Below are positions 51,487 through 61,279 of a stretch of 64,000 bases of DNA, in pieces. Location: NCBI GenBank assembly GCA_017560095.1, contig JAFYOU010000036.1, positions 1-64,000 on the forward strand, in the 5' to 3' direction. Position 1 is the first letter of the stretch; each line of letters opens with the position of its first letter. A model generated the notes under the pieces. It did no database searches, was not told the origin of the DNA, and saw nothing but the letters and a program-made list of their open reading frames with translations. The translations under genes and the position numbers were made by a program. This DNA is from Candidatus Gastranaerophilales bacterium (GTDB taxonomy: Bacteria; Cyanobacteriota; Vampirovibrionia; Gastranaerophilales; Gastranaerophilaceae).

Positions 51487-53508
51487 CTATAAAATATCCG
51501 ATGGATCTATATCTACAACCATTTTAATATCATTTGGCAACTTTATCGACCTTAAAAATCTTAAAATTGTCCTATGTCCATTTTCGCCTAATTTATTTTT
51601 AACAATTAAATTAAAGCGATATTCATCTTTAATTTTATTAATTACGCAAGGAGTCGGACCTAAAACCATAATTGTTTCATCTAGGGATAATTTTTGAATA
51701 TAATCAGTTAGCGCTAATTCAATTTCTGCAACTGACTTTTCGGCTCTATATTCATTTTTAGATGATAAGACTATTCTAATCATTTTAGAAAATGGGGGAT
51801 AATCAAGCATTTCTCTTAATTCAATTTCGTTTTCGTAAAACGATTCATAATTTTGCTCTTGCGCATTTAAAAGATATAAATTATTTGAATTATATGTTTG
51901 AAAAATTACCTTTCCTTCATTTTCGCCCCTGCCAGAACGGCCTGCAACCTGAGTTAAAATTGAAAAACCACGCTCCGAACTTCTATAATCTGGAAGGTTG
52001 AAGCTCAAATCTGCATTAATAACACCAACTAAAGTTACGTTTTTATTATCCAATCCTTTAGCTATCATTTGCGTTCCAATTAAAATATCAATTTCACCAT
52101 CTTGGAATCTTTTTAAAACTTCAATATGTTCATTTTTTTTAGTTAAACTATCTGAATCAAGTCTTTCAATTCGATATTCAGGATAAAAAGCACGAGCAAC
52201 TGCTTCTACTTTTTGTGTACCCATTCCAAAATGCTCTAGCGCAACACTTCCACATTTTGCGCATTTTGGTTCATAAAGCGTTGAATCGCAATAATGACAT
52301 TTGTATGAGTCTGTTTGGGAATGATAAATCATTGGAATTGCGCATTTTTTGCATTGTACAACTTCCCCGCACTCCATACATTGCGTATAAGAAGAAAAAC
52401 CTCTTCGATTTATCAAGAAAATTACTTGTTCGCCGCGCTCAATCGTTTCTTTAACATTTTTTTGAAGAGTTTTTGAAAAAAGCGTATAATTTTTTTCAGC
52501 ACGTTCCGTTTTCATATCAATCAAAACTACTTTAGGCAATTCTGCCCCATTAAAGCGTTCTTTTAATTTAAATAATGAATTAGTATTAATTGCCTCATAA
52601 TAACTCTCAATTGAAGGAGTAGCTGAACCTAAAATTAGTTTAGCATCATATAATTCACATAATTTTTTTGCTACATCTTTAGCATTATACCTTGGATTTG
52701 GCATAGTTTGCTTGTAGCTTGAATCATGTTCTTCATCAATAATAATTAATCCTAAATCCTTAATTGGAGCAAATACTGCACTTCTTGCGCCAAAAAGAAT
52801 TTTAATTTCATTATTTCTTAATTTTTTCCAAGTTTCATATTTTTCAGCTTCCGTTATAGAACTGTGCCAAATAGCTACACTTTCAGAGCCAAAATATTCG
52901 ATTGTTCTCATGGTTAGTTGTGAAACAAGAGCTATTTCAGGCGCTAAAAAAATAACGTTTTTACCTTTTTTAATCGTATCTTCAATTAATTTAAAATAAA
53001 TTTCAGTTTTACCAGAACCCGTTATTCCATACAAAAGCGAAGTTTTTGCTTCAACGTGTCTGATATCATCTAAAACTTTTTGCTGAGTTTCTGAAAGCTC
53101 CTTATCTAATTTAATTTTATCAACATCAAATAACTTAGATTTTATTTTTGGTGTTCTATATTTTTTAACATTTTTCTCAAAAAATTTTTGAGGTAACGCT
53201 GTATTTAATACTGTTTGAATATCGCAAAAATAATAAGATGAAACCCACTCTAAAAGTTGAAGATATTCAAGAGAAAACAATGGTTCAGAATCTAAAATTT
53301 CTGTTATTTCTTTTGCTTTAATTCCAGCTTCAAGGTAATTTGTAAAACCTACAACGTAAGCTTTAAGCAACTCTTTTCTATTTCCAAAAGGAATAGCTAC
53401 CGCTTGACCAATTTTAATCTTATCAGCTAAACTTTCAGGAATTAAATAACTAAAAGTTTTTGTTCCTAATTTATTAATATCAACAAGCACTTGAGCATAT
53501 TTTGGCAT
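51487..53508 (-). CDS. priA: Primosomal protein N' (PriA helicase)
   Basis: This 673-residue DEXH helicase reloads the replisome at stalled forks. The N-terminal DNA-binding domain (about 1-105), ATP site LLYGITGSGKTEIYF (about 158-172), FLAPEIALV, DEEHDSSYKQ, the zinc-binding insertion (CMECGEVVQCKKC and CHYCDST...CAKCGS, eight Cys for two zinc ions), the RRGFSSY motif, and C-terminal GTQMIAKGLD and QVAGRSGRG are all intact. Length is normal for a cyanobacterial or firmicute PriA. It sits between the small exported protein (no gap) and the double helicase (no gap), part of a long polA-to-nuclease operon. Confidence 0.95.
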   Translation of the reverse strand: MPKYAQVLVDINKLGTKTFSYLIPESLADKIKIGQAVAIPFGNRKELLKAYVVGFTNYLEAGIKAKEITEILDSEPLFSLEYLQLLEWVSSYYFCDIQTVLNTALPQKFFEKNVKKYRTPKIKSKLFDVDKIKLDKELSETQQKVLDDIRHVEAKTSLLYGITGSGKTEIYFKLIEDTIKKGKNVIFLAPEIALVSQLTMRTIEYFGSESVAIWHSSITEAEKYETWKKLRNNEIKILFGARSAVFAPIKDLGLIIIDEEHDSSYKQTMPNPRYNAKDVAKKLCELYDAKLILGSATPSIESYYEAINTNSLFKLKERFNGAELPKVVLIDMKTERAEKNYTLFSKTLQKNVKETIERGEQVIFLINRRGFSSYTQCMECGEVVQCKKCAIPMIYHSQTDSYKCHYCDSTLYEPKCAKCGSVALEHFGMGTQKVEAVARAFYPEYRIERLDSDSLTKKNEHIEVLKRFQDGEIDILIGTQMIAKGLDNKNVTLVGVINADLSFNLPDYRSSERGFSILTQVAGRSGRGENEGKVIFQTYNSNNLYLLNAQEQNYESFYENEIELREMLDYPPFSKMIRIVLSSKNEYRAEKSVAEIELALTDYIQKLSLDETIMVLGPTPCVINKIKDEYRFNLIVKNKLGENGHRTILRFLRSIKLPNDIKMVVDIDPSDIL

Positions 53509-53868
53509 TTATTTGATTTGCTCCATTGGTTGAGTTAATAATTTAGCATTAATTAAAGCAAAAACCTCTCTAGCCACACCACTTCCCTGAGAAAAATCAC
53601 TATTTTGTGGCATTATCTTCACTTCACTTTGATTCTGATAACGTCTAGTAACCGTTAAAAGGTAATATCTTGAGCCATGCAAAAATAAAATATAACCATT
53701 TTTTGTTTGCATTTCAGCTATTTCATATTGATTAGACGAACTAATAGCACTCAACGCACTCATAAAAATTGTATCAGCGTCTTGGGAATAAATTTTAAAA
53801 CTATCTTCAAAAATCCCTGCTAGTGCAATTGTTGATAATAAACAAAGAGAAAGAATTAATTTTTTCAT
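53509..53868 (-). CDS. Small exported hypothetical protein, 119 aa
   Basis: MKKLILSLCLLSTIALAG is a good signal peptide with cleavage near residue 18. The mature part is mixed alpha/beta, with an ISSSNQYEIAEMQTKNGYILFLHGSRYYLLTVTRRY segment of two or three beta strands. It has no Cys after the signal. It is squeezed between polA (3-base gap) and priA (directly abutting), so it is co-transcribed with DNA-replication genes although it is secreted. No function is recognised. Confidence 0.7.
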   Translation of the reverse strand: MKKLILSLCLLSTIALAGIFEDSFKIYSQDADTIFMSALSAISSSNQYEIAEMQTKNGYILFLHGSRYYLLTVTRRYQNQSEVKIMPQNSDFSQGSGVAREVFALINAKLLTQPMEQIK

Positions 53869-53871
53869 AGC

Positions 53872-56493
53872 TTATTTCTCCATCCAAGTCTTACCATAAC
53901 CAACCTCAACTTTTAGAGGAACTTTTAATGGTTGATTCATTTCCATTGAAGATATAACCATTGGTTTAATTATTTCAAGTTCATCTTGAGGTACTTCAAG
54001 TACTAATTCATCATGGATTTGAAGAATCATTCTAGATTTAAAATCTTTTAATTTTGTATGCAAATCAACCATTGCCATTTTTATAATATCAGCGCTCGTT
54101 CCTTGTAATGGCGCATTAATTGCAGCCCTAAGAGCAAATTCTCTAATATTTGCATTTCTTGAATTAAGTTCAGCCCCCAAATATCTTCTTCTTCCATACA
54201 ATGTTTCAACCCAACCGTTTGTTTGAGCACATTCTATAGTTTCATTCATATATTGAGAAATTTTTGGATAAGTTGCAAAATATTTATTAATCAAATCCTG
54301 AGCTTCATATGGGTCAATTCCAAGTGTAGAAGCTAGTCCATATCTTGTTTGACCATAAATTATTCCAAAATTAACTGTTTTTGCTTTTCTTCTCATTTCT
54401 TTTGTTACAGATTCTATTGCAACATTGAAAATTTTAGAAGCCGTAACTTTATGAACATCAATATCAGAACAAAATGCTTCAATTAGACCCTCATCCCCTG
54501 AATAATGAGCTAATAATCTTAATTCAACTTGGGAATAGTCAGCGCTTAAAATTATTTTATTTTCATCCTCTGGAACAAAACCAGCTCTGATTCTTGATGA
54601 AAATTCTGTTTTGATTGGAATATTTTGTAAGTTTGGTTCAGATGAAGACAATCTTCCCGTTGTAGTTACTATTTGATTAAAATGTGTGTGAATTTTGCCA
54701 TCTTGTTTAACCAATTTTGGCAGAGCGTCAATATAAGTTGTTTTCAATTTCATTAATTGACGATGTTCTAATATATTTCTTGCAATTTCATAATCTAGAG
54801 CTAATTCATCTAAGATTTTAGCATTTGTTGAATAATTACCTGATTTGCCTTTTTTCTTTGGCTTAATTTGCATTTTATCAAAAAGAACTTCTGCTACTTG
54901 TTTTGGAGAATTAATATTAAAAGTACAACCTGCTTCATCATAAATTAATTTTTCATAATTTTTAACTTTAGAATCAATTTCATCTCCAATTGATTTTAAA
55001 TAATTAATATCAAGTTTAACCCCTTGATGTTCCATATCTTTTAAAACAAAAGCTAAAGGCAATTCTACTTCATTTAAAAGCTTCAATTCCTTATCGGATA
55101 GAGTTTTATTATAATACTCATCTAAATCTAATAAATAAGAACATAACGCTCCAAAATCATTTTCATCTGGCATTATTTCAAGACATTCATTAATTTGAAT
55201 AATTAAATCGTGTTTTCTGCTGGAATCTTTGATGTAGCTTGAAATTTGAACATCAGATATAACACCTTTAATATCATATTCTATATTTTTAACATCATAA
55301 GTAACTTTTTTAATTTCGGGATTTTCAATTATGTCTTTTGCTTCAAGAGTGGGTAATTTTACAACACAATCATTGAATGCAATATAACAAAATTCTCTAT
55401 CTATAAAATCTAATAAAAAGCCAATTTTATCGCCATTTTTGAGGTTAGATAAATAGCTTTTATCTTTCAATTCAACTTTTTTTGCTTCTTTTTGTTGAAT
55501 TGTTGCAAAAAGTCCAAGTTGTTGAGTTTCGCTTTCTTCTTGAATAGGAGCAAAAGAAACAATGCTTTCACAAGAATTATCATTATTAAAAGGAGCTAAT
55601 AATTTATCGATATTTTTTACAAAAGAGTAAAACTGCATTTTTTGCAAAAAACTAACTGCTGTTTCTTTATTTGGAATGTTTAAACAAGCACTTTCAAAAT
55701 CAAATTTAATATCAACATCATCTACAATTTTAGCTAAATATTGAGACAAATATGCATCTTCTTTTCCATTTACAAGCTTTTCTTTTAGGGCTTTTTTGGT
55801 TATTGATTCAATATTTTCATAAACTCCATCAAGAGTTTTATATTCTGCCAACAAACCACTTGCTGATTTTGGGCCAATTCCTCGAATGCCAGGAATATTA
55901 TCCGAAGTATCTCCGCATAATGCTTTATAATCAACAATTTGAGAAGGATAAACCTCCATTTTTTCAAAAACTTCTTGTTTATTGTATTTAACAATTTCAC
56001 CCTTTGAAGGTATTAAAATGGTTGTTAAACCTTCATCATCAACAAGCTGGAAACTATCTCTATCTCCTGTTAAAATATAAGTTTTATGCCCGCTTTCTCT
56101 TGCTTGTTTAGCAATTGTTCCAATAACATCATCACCTTCATACCCCTCATATGTATAAATTGGAATATCAAACGCCTTTAAGCCTTCTTGAATTAAACTT
56201 AATTGAGTTCTTAAGCTATCTGGCATAGTTAATCTATTTGCTTTATATTCAGGGAATTTTTCAAGTCTAAAAGTAGCTTTAGATACATCAAACGCAACAG
56301 CTATTGAATTCGGTTTAATATTTAATTTTTTATCTGCAAGAAGGTCAAAAATAGCTTTAAAAAAGCCCCAAACGGCCCAAGTTGGAATATGATCTGTTGT
56401 TTGCATATTAGTTCGCTCAAGCGCAAAAAACATTCTAAAAGCAAGCGCATGACCATCAATCAAAATTAAAGTCTTTTTATCTTCTGCCACCAT
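53872..56493 (-). CDS. polA: DNA polymerase I
   Basis: This 873-residue polymerase fills gaps in repair and removes primers. The 5'-3' exonuclease domain comes first (LILIDGHALAFRMFFAL, VAFDVSKATFRLEKFPEYK, GYEGDDVIGTI, LTGDRDSFQLV). The middle 3'-5' exonuclease region (about 340-450) lacks the D-x-E and other proofreading residues, as in Bacillus and Thermus Pol I. The polymerase domain is intact: motif A ADYSQVELRLLAH, motif B RRKAKTVNFGIIYG, motif C LQIHDELVLEV. So this enzyme should have no proofreading. It is the first gene of the five-gene replication/repair operon. An AAAAGGGG ribosome-binding site precedes the ATG at 56493. Confidence 0.96.
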   Translation of the reverse strand: MVAEDKKTLILIDGHALAFRMFFALERTNMQTTDHIPTWAVWGFFKAIFDLLADKKLNIKPNSIAVAFDVSKATFRLEKFPEYKANRLTMPDSLRTQLSLIQEGLKAFDIPIYTYEGYEGDDVIGTIAKQARESGHKTYILTGDRDSFQLVDDEGLTTILIPSKGEIVKYNKQEVFEKMEVYPSQIVDYKALCGDTSDNIPGIRGIGPKSASGLLAEYKTLDGVYENIESITKKALKEKLVNGKEDAYLSQYLAKIVDDVDIKFDFESACLNIPNKETAVSFLQKMQFYSFVKNIDKLLAPFNNDNSCESIVSFAPIQEESETQQLGLFATIQQKEAKKVELKDKSYLSNLKNGDKIGFLLDFIDREFCYIAFNDCVVKLPTLEAKDIIENPEIKKVTYDVKNIEYDIKGVISDVQISSYIKDSSRKHDLIIQINECLEIMPDENDFGALCSYLLDLDEYYNKTLSDKELKLLNEVELPLAFVLKDMEHQGVKLDINYLKSIGDEIDSKVKNYEKLIYDEAGCTFNINSPKQVAEVLFDKMQIKPKKKGKSGNYSTNAKILDELALDYEIARNILEHRQLMKLKTTYIDALPKLVKQDGKIHTHFNQIVTTTGRLSSSEPNLQNIPIKTEFSSRIRAGFVPEDENKIILSADYSQVELRLLAHYSGDEGLIEAFCSDIDVHKVTASKIFNVAIESVTKEMRRKAKTVNFGIIYGQTRYGLASTLGIDPYEAQDLINKYFATYPKISQYMNETIECAQTNGWVETLYGRRRYLGAELNSRNANIREFALRAAINAPLQGTSADIIKMAMVDLHTKLKDFKSRMILQIHDELVLEVPQDELEIIKPMVISSMEMNQPLKVPLKVEVGYGKTWMEK

Positions 56494-56517
56494 AAATACC
56501 CCTTTTAGAATATTTTA

Positions 56518-57321
56518 CTATAATTCGATGAATTTTCCAAAAGGCAAAGTGACGTTGTTTTCTTTGTGTGTAATATCTAACGTGTACCAAGTAGGAACAT
56601 TAAATAATTCAGAATATTCTTTTAAAATTGGCATAATTTCATTTTCTTCTAAATAAAAATCACCAAAAATTATTCCTTTAATTTTTTCTTTAAGTGGAGC
56701 GTTTCGATAAATTTCATAAATCATTTTATCGATTTTGTAACTAGGCTCTGCTAAATCTTCTAAAAATAAAATTATATCTTCATTAGGCAAATATTGTTCG
56801 CCCGAAAACATTGAAACAAGACTTGATAAATTTCCGCCCCACAACATACCAGAAGCTACACCTTTTTTGATTGGAGTTAAGCTCAAATTAAAAATATTAT
56901 TTTCAATTATTTCAATATTTCTATCTAAATTTTCAATAAAACCATTTGTCATCATTAAGCTATGAAAGGTTTTAACATTGGTTTTTTTATTTAATGCACA
57001 TAAAAGAATTGTTGCATCGGAACTTCCTGCATAAAATTTATCTTTAATTAAGTCATAATTGATTTTATCAACAATTCGAATAGCCCCATAACCACCTCGA
57101 ATAGATAAAACCAAATCAACTTCGCTATCTTGAAAAGCAGATTCAAAATATCTTACTCGAGCTTCATCAGCATCCGCTAAAAATCCACAACTTGCATTTT
57201 CATCATAAAACTTTTTAACTTTGAAATTTTTTTCAAGAATTGCTATTTTTTGATTAATTTCATTTAGATTTCTGAGCGTACCAGATGGGGCTACTAAACC
57301 AATTGTTTGAATTTTTTTCAT
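56518..57321 (-). CDS. LD-carboxypeptidase (peptidase S66, LdcA/MccF family)
   Basis: This 267-residue cytoplasmic serine peptidase removes the terminal D-Ala of L,D-linked tetrapeptides during peptidoglycan recycling. The family motifs are GLVAPSG at the start, SIRGGYGA, nucleophile Ser101 in GSSDAT, WGGNLSSLVSM, EDLAEPSYKIDKM with Glu192, and THKENNVTLPFG with His252. The triad is complete. It is slightly shorter than the usual 300 residues. It is preceded by a strong minus-strand promoter that ends six bases before the ATG. MccF-type immunity is the alternative role in this family. Confidence 0.88.
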   Translation of the reverse strand: MKKIQTIGLVAPSGTLRNLNEINQKIAILEKNFKVKKFYDENASCGFLADADEARVRYFESAFQDSEVDLVLSIRGGYGAIRIVDKINYDLIKDKFYAGSSDATILLCALNKKTNVKTFHSLMMTNGFIENLDRNIEIIENNIFNLSLTPIKKGVASGMLWGGNLSSLVSMFSGEQYLPNEDIILFLEDLAEPSYKIDKMIYEIYRNAPLKEKIKGIIFGDFYLEENEIMPILKEYSELFNVPTWYTLDITHKENNVTLPFGKFIEL

Positions 57322-57327
57322 AAATTA

Positions 57328-57357
57328 ATTATAAATTTATTAACAAAATTTCGTCAA
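57328..57357 (-). promoter_or_regulatory. Promoter of the LD-carboxypeptidase gene, leaderless type
   Basis: On the minus strand TTGACG (57352-57357) and TATAAT (57328-57333) are 18 bases apart, and the ATG follows six bases after the -10. It is the best-formed example of the leaderless arrangement in the window. Confidence 0.65.
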
Positions 57358-57448
57358 GATAAAGTGTCAAAACTACGATTGTAGCTGATATTAAAAATAT
57401 ATATTAAAAATTGTTAAAATTATATGTAAAAATAGTCAAAAACTGATA

Positions 57449-57477
57449 TTGCATGTTTTTTTGATATAGTGTATATT
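57449..57477 (+). promoter_or_regulatory. Sigma-70 promoter of speD
   Basis: TTGCAT (57449-57454) and TATATT (57472-57477) are separated by 17 bases. The expected start near 57484 gives a leader of about 45 bases before the speD start. Confidence 0.6.
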
Positions 57478-57522
57478 TGTTTTTGCAACAAAAAAATGTA
57501 TTAGTTAACCATAAGGGGGAAT

Positions 57523-57537
57523 ATGAATTGGCAGTAA
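57523..57537 (+). promoter_or_regulatory. Four-codon frame MNWQ overlapping the speD start
   Basis: ATG-AAT-TGG-CAG-TAA begins three to four bases after AAGGGGGA and ends on the base that starts the ATG of speD codon 4 (TAATG). It may be a translated control peptide, or just a chance frame, since a better-spaced TTG start for speD exists at 57528. Confidence 0.25.
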
Positions 57538-57977
57538 TGACACCTATCGGAATACAAGAAGTAACTACCGAAACACAACAACAAGGATACCTAGGACGTC
57601 ACATTTTAGCAGAATTTTTTGATTGTGACCCTAATGTTTTAAATAACCCAGCTTTAGTAGAAAAATATATGTTAGATGCAGCTTTAGAATGTGGCGCTAC
57701 TATTGTTAATAAATGTTTTCATTTATTTGCACCACACGGCGTTTCTGGAGTTGTTATCATTTCCGAAAGCCATTTGGCAATTCACACATGGCCAGAATTT
57801 GGCTATGCTGCAGTTGATTTATTCACTTGTGGCGAACAATGTGACCCAAAAATTTCTTATGAATTCTTAAAAAGAAAATTCAACTCAAGAGATGCAAAAT
57901 ACACTCAATTAAACCGTGGTTTAATGGATGCAGATCAAGTTGAACATAAATCTTTCTTAATTTCAGAGAATTTTTAA
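57528..57977 (+). CDS. speD: S-adenosylmethionine decarboxylase proenzyme, prokaryotic class 1B (SpeH type)
   Basis: This 149-residue proenzyme self-cleaves to form a pyruvoyl cofactor and makes decarboxylated SAM, the aminopropyl donor for spermidine. The signature GYLGRHILAEFFDCDPNVLNN and the cleavage-site region VVIISESHLAIHTWPEFGYAAVDLFTCG (Ser in 'SESH' becomes pyruvoyl; the Cys of FTCG is the proton donor) are intact. TTG at 57528 is chosen because AAGGGGGA lies eight bases upstream; the next in-frame ATG is at 57537. A strong promoter and a terminator flank it. No spermidine synthase gene is adjacent. Confidence 0.92.
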   Translation: MAVMTPIGIQEVTTETQQQGYLGRHILAEFFDCDPNVLNNPALVEKYMLDAALECGATIVNKCFHLFAPHGVSGVVIISESHLAIHTWPEFGYAAVDLFTCGEQCDPKISYEFLKRKFNSRDAKYTQLNRGLMDADQVEHKSFLISENF

Positions 57978-57993
57978 TTAAAATTTAAAAATT

Positions 57994-58033
57994 AAAAGCG
58001 TCGTTTTGCAGAATTCAAAGCGACGCTTTTTGT
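57994..58033. terminator. Terminator after speD
   Basis: The stem AAAAGCGTCG / CGACGCTTTT has a loop of about 17 bases and flanking A and T runs, between speD and the convergent prmC. Confidence 0.82.
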
Positions 58034-58047
58034 AATAATTATTTTTT

Positions 58048-58881
58048 TTAAATTAATTGGGCCGTAATAACCCTTTCAATTCCTGCTAAATCTTTAGTTA
58101 TTTCAATATTTTTAAAATCTTTTTCAAGCATCTTTTTGACCAATTGCGCCTGATTAACACCCAATTCAAAAGCTATAAATCCATTTGGCTTCAAACAATT
58201 TGGTGCATCTTTAATAATGCGCTCATAAAATTCAACACCATCATCATCTGAAGCAAACAAAGCCAACTTTGGATCGAAATCTTTAACTTCTTTTTGAAGA
58301 TTTTCTTTTTGTAATATCGGGATATATGGAGGATTTGAAACAATTAAATCAAATTTTTCACACTCTCTAATTTTTAAATAAATATCAGATTTTCGAAGAA
58401 TTACTTTTCGAACCAAATCTAATTTTGCTACATTTTCAATTGCAACCTCAAGAGCATCAACACTGATATCTACTCCCAAAATTTCAATTTCTTTTTCTTT
58501 TAATTTTTTCGCTAAAGCACAAGAAATACAGCCAGAGCCGACTCCAATATCTAAAATATCAAGCTTATTTTCTTGTTTTTTAATTAACTCATAAGCCTTA
58601 TTAACAAGAATTTCTGTTTCGTCTCTTGGAATTAAAACATTAGAATTAACTATATATTTTTCACCCATAAATCTTGCATATCCAATAATATGCTGAATTG
58701 GAGCCTTTGTTTCAATTCTTTTTTTAGCCAATTCGATAATTTTTTCTGCATTTTCAATTTTTTTCCCAAGCAAAATATCTTCATAAGTCATGCCTGAAAC
58801 TTCAAGTACAAGAAGTTTTGCTTCTGCTTGATATTCTTCAATTCCGCCATTATTTAAAATATTTTCTATTGTTTTTATCAT
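58048..58881 (-). CDS. prmC: Peptide chain release factor N5-glutamine methyltransferase PrmC
   Basis: This 277-residue SAM-dependent methyltransferase modifies the GGQ glutamine of RF1 and RF2. A helical N-terminal release-factor-binding domain (about 1-75) with 'PIQHIIGYARFMGEKYIV' is followed by a Rossmann domain with LDIGVGSGCISCALA, GVDISVDAL, and the active-site tetrad NPPY (IVSNPPYIP) that binds the substrate Gln. 'ELGVNQAQLV' and 'DLAGIERVI' complete the family pattern. Usually prmC follows prfA; here prfA is not in the window. It lies five bases downstream of the ABC ATPase gene. Confidence 0.93.
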   Translation of the reverse strand: MIKTIENILNNGGIEEYQAEAKLLVLEVSGMTYEDILLGKKIENAEKIIELAKKRIETKAPIQHIIGYARFMGEKYIVNSNVLIPRDETEILVNKAYELIKKQENKLDILDIGVGSGCISCALAKKLKEKEIEILGVDISVDALEVAIENVAKLDLVRKVILRKSDIYLKIRECEKFDLIVSNPPYIPILQKENLQKEVKDFDPKLALFASDDDGVEFYERIIKDAPNCLKPNGFIAFELGVNQAQLVKKMLEKDFKNIEITKDLAGIERVITAQLI

Positions 58882-58886
58882 CTAAG

Positions 58887-59981
58887 TTATATCCCAAATT
58901 CCATTTTTTTGACTATCGGTTCTTTAGTTTCCACATCAAAAAAATGTAAATCTCTTGGATTAATTGAAAAACTCATTTCTTGAGCTTTTGCAGCTTGACT
59001 AGAAGCAATTGCACAAAAATCTGCATCTCCAAATTTAAAATAAATATTTTTATGAGAACCCAAATTCTCTTCAAATTGAACTTTTGAATTAAATTTAATC
59101 AAATTAAAGTGATAATTAGGATTCGATATTTCGGCTATGTCTTCGCTTCTTATGCCTACTAAAGCTTTTTTGTACGATTGAAGCTCAAATGGCAAAGAAT
59201 CTAAACTAATGGACAAATTTCCAAACCTTAAAAAATTATCTACTATTTTTGCTTCAACCAAATTCATGGGGCTTGAACCCATAAAAGTTGCAACAAAAGT
59301 ATTTTTAGGGTGATTATAGACATTATGAGGCGTATCAACTTGTTGAATCTCACCATTATTCAAAACAACAATTCTGTCCCCCATGGTTAACGCTTCAGTT
59401 TGATCATGGGTAACATAAATAAAAGTTACATTTAATCTTTTTTGAAGCTTTTTAATTTCTGCCCTCATTTCGCTTCTTAATTTTGCATCAAGATTAGATA
59501 ATGGCTCATCCATTAAAAATACTCTTGGCTCTCTAACAATTGCACGAGCTAACGCAACCCTTTGTCTTTGACCACCAGATAATTCTTTCGGTTTTCTTTT
59601 TAAATAATCTTCAAGCTTTAAAATTTCGGCTGCTCTTTTAACTCTTCGTTCTATTTCACATTTTGCCATTTTGCGAACTTTTAAACCCAATGAAATATTA
59701 TCATACACATTTAAATGAGGGTAAAGAGCATAGCTTTGAAAGACCATAGCTATATTTCTGTCCTTCGGATGAACATCATTAACCACTTCATCTTTAATCT
59801 TAATAACTCCTTCGCTAGGTGTTTCAAGTCCAGCTATCATCCTTAATAACGTTGATTTACCACAACCAGAGGCACCGACAAGAACCAAAAACTCTCCATC
59901 TTGAATTTCAAGATTAATATTTTTCAAAATTTCCTTTTCGCCAAAACTTTTTGAAACGTTTTCTAAAACAACTTTAGCCAT
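58887..59981 (-). CDS. ugpC: ABC transporter ATP-binding protein, UgpC/MsmK type
   Basis: This 364-residue ATPase of a sugar or glycerol-3-phosphate importer has Walker [10 protein letters not shown] (about 36-44), Q-loop [11 protein letters not shown], signature [15 protein letters not shown], Walker [12 protein letters not shown] and switch His in [13 protein letters not shown]-like C-terminal domain (from about 235) is typical of MalK/UgpC/MsmK. No permease or binding protein is adjacent, which suits a shared ATPase serving several importers, as described for MsmK-like proteins. GAGGG precedes the ATG. With prmC five bases downstream, the two form an operon. Symbol by family resemblance only. 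Confidence 0.88.
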   Translation of the reverse strand: MAKVVLENVSKSFGEKEILKNINLEIQDGEFLVLVGASGCGKSTLLRMIAGLETPSEGVIKIKDEVVNDVHPKDRNIAMVFQSYALYPHLNVYDNISLGLKVRKMAKCEIERRVKRAAEILKLEDYLKRKPKELSGGQRQRVALARAIVREPRVFLMDEPLSNLDAKLRSEMRAEIKKLQKRLNVTFIYVTHDQTEALTMGDRIVVLNNGEIQQVDTPHNVYNHPKNTFVATFMGSSPMNLVEAKIVDNFLRFGNLSISLDSLPFELQSYKKALVGIRSEDIAEISNPNYHFNLIKFNSKVQFEENLGSHKNIYFKFGDADFCAIASSQAAKAQEMSFSINPRDLHFFDVETKEPIVKKMEFGI

Positions 59982-60004
59982 TAAACCCTCTAGATTTATT
60001 CCAT

Positions 60005-61132
60005 CTATTTTAAGGGTAGCACAAATGTCATCATAGTGCCAAAATTTTGTTTAGAATACACCCAAATGTCACCTTTGAAATCATTAATATACAATTTTAA
60101 AAGATTTAAAGTAGCCTTTAAACCTATTGGACGTTTAGTTGAACCTTTATAATATAAATCAAAAATATTATCTAATTCTTCTTGAGAAAAAACTAAATCC
60201 GTGATTTTAGCTTCAAAAAGAACATATTTAGTACTATCTAGCGAATCGTTTGCTGAAAAATCTTTTTGTTTTAAAAAATCAACAGGCGGATGTCCAATAT
60301 TTAATGAGCATTTTCCAAGGTTTGCAAACCTTAAGAAAATATCCATAATACACCTTAAAATATACTCAATTACTTCGCCATCCAAATAACAATCTCTTTG
60401 AGTTAACGTAGAATAATCAAGCGAAAAAATAATCTTTTTATCTTGAAAATCTTTTTTATAAACTCTATCGATTGATTTAATTAAGCTAATCAAATCAAAT
60501 CCTTTATTGTTATATTGAACTTTTTTAGATTCAAGCTTAAATAATGCAAAAAGCTTTTCTAAATCATAACTTAAGTCTTTTGAATTTGTATTAATTATAT
60601 TTAAATATTTTTGTTGCTTTTCAGATAAAGCTCCTCCGATTCCATCCAAAAGCGCTCTTGAAAAACCACCAATAGAAACAAGGCTAGACAAAATCGAACC
60701 AGAAGCATCAATTAAAAAATCATTTTTTCCATCAATTATTTTTTGCGCTTGCGCATATTTTTCATTTATGGTTTTTTGCTCTGCTTTTTGCTTTGTTATA
60801 TTTCTTGCTGAAACATAAACTTTTAGTGTTTCCGGATTTCTTATTGCGCTAATTTCAAAAAAAACGTTTCTTATTTCTTCATTTTTCATTAACGCTCTAA
60901 CTGTAGCTGTTGATTTATTTTGAACAACTTTATTTAAAATAGATGTACCATTTTCAACAAAATCAGAAAAATAACGACCCAAAATCTCAAAACGAGTCAT
61001 CTCATACATCTCAAGAACTTTATTATTAACGTCAATAATTTTTCCGTCTTGTTCTAAAGTAAAAATCCCGTCTGGCAATAAATTGAAGTTAGTTTCTTCT
61101 TTTTGGCTTTTAAAATATTTCAGTATTTTCAT
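60005..61132 (-). CDS. PAS-domain histidine-kinase-like protein lacking the phospho-acceptor His
   Basis: The start at 61132 (MKILKYF) is used; in-frame ATG (61156) and TTG (61183) lie upstream, and TATATT stands eight bases before 61132. A PAS domain (about 20-125: [21 protein letters not shown]) is followed by a coiled coil. A HisKA-like helix follows in which the usual SHELRTPL box reads ASGSILSSL ('[24 protein letters not shown]'), so the His is lost. The ATPase-like end has a weak G-box ([14 protein letters not shown]) and the closing '[21 protein letters not shown]'. The protein should not phosphorylate itself; a sensor or scaffold role is likely. It is divergent from a STAS-like gene. 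Confidence 0.75.
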   Translation of the reverse strand: MKILKYFKSQKEETNFNLLPDGIFTLEQDGKIIDVNNKVLEMYEMTRFEILGRYFSDFVENGTSILNKVVQNKSTATVRALMKNEEIRNVFFEISAIRNPETLKVYVSARNITKQKAEQKTINEKYAQAQKIIDGKNDFLIDASGSILSSLVSIGGFSRALLDGIGGALSEKQQKYLNIINTNSKDLSYDLEKLFALFKLESKKVQYNNKGFDLISLIKSIDRVYKKDFQDKKIIFSLDYSTLTQRDCYLDGEVIEYILRCIMDIFLRFANLGKCSLNIGHPPVDFLKQKDFSANDSLDSTKYVLFEAKITDLVFSQEELDNIFDLYYKGSTKRPIGLKATLNLLKLYINDFKGDIWVYSKQNFGTMMTFVLPLK

Positions 61133-61279
61133 TTTTATATAATATACTCTTCTCATGCTAATACTATCATGGATTTCAACCAAACAAAAGTTGTATAGAT
61201 ACTATTCTTTGTAATTATTAACAATTAGTTTAAAAAGCTTTAACATAAAGTTATCTGACTCCAAGGATGACTTTTTAAA

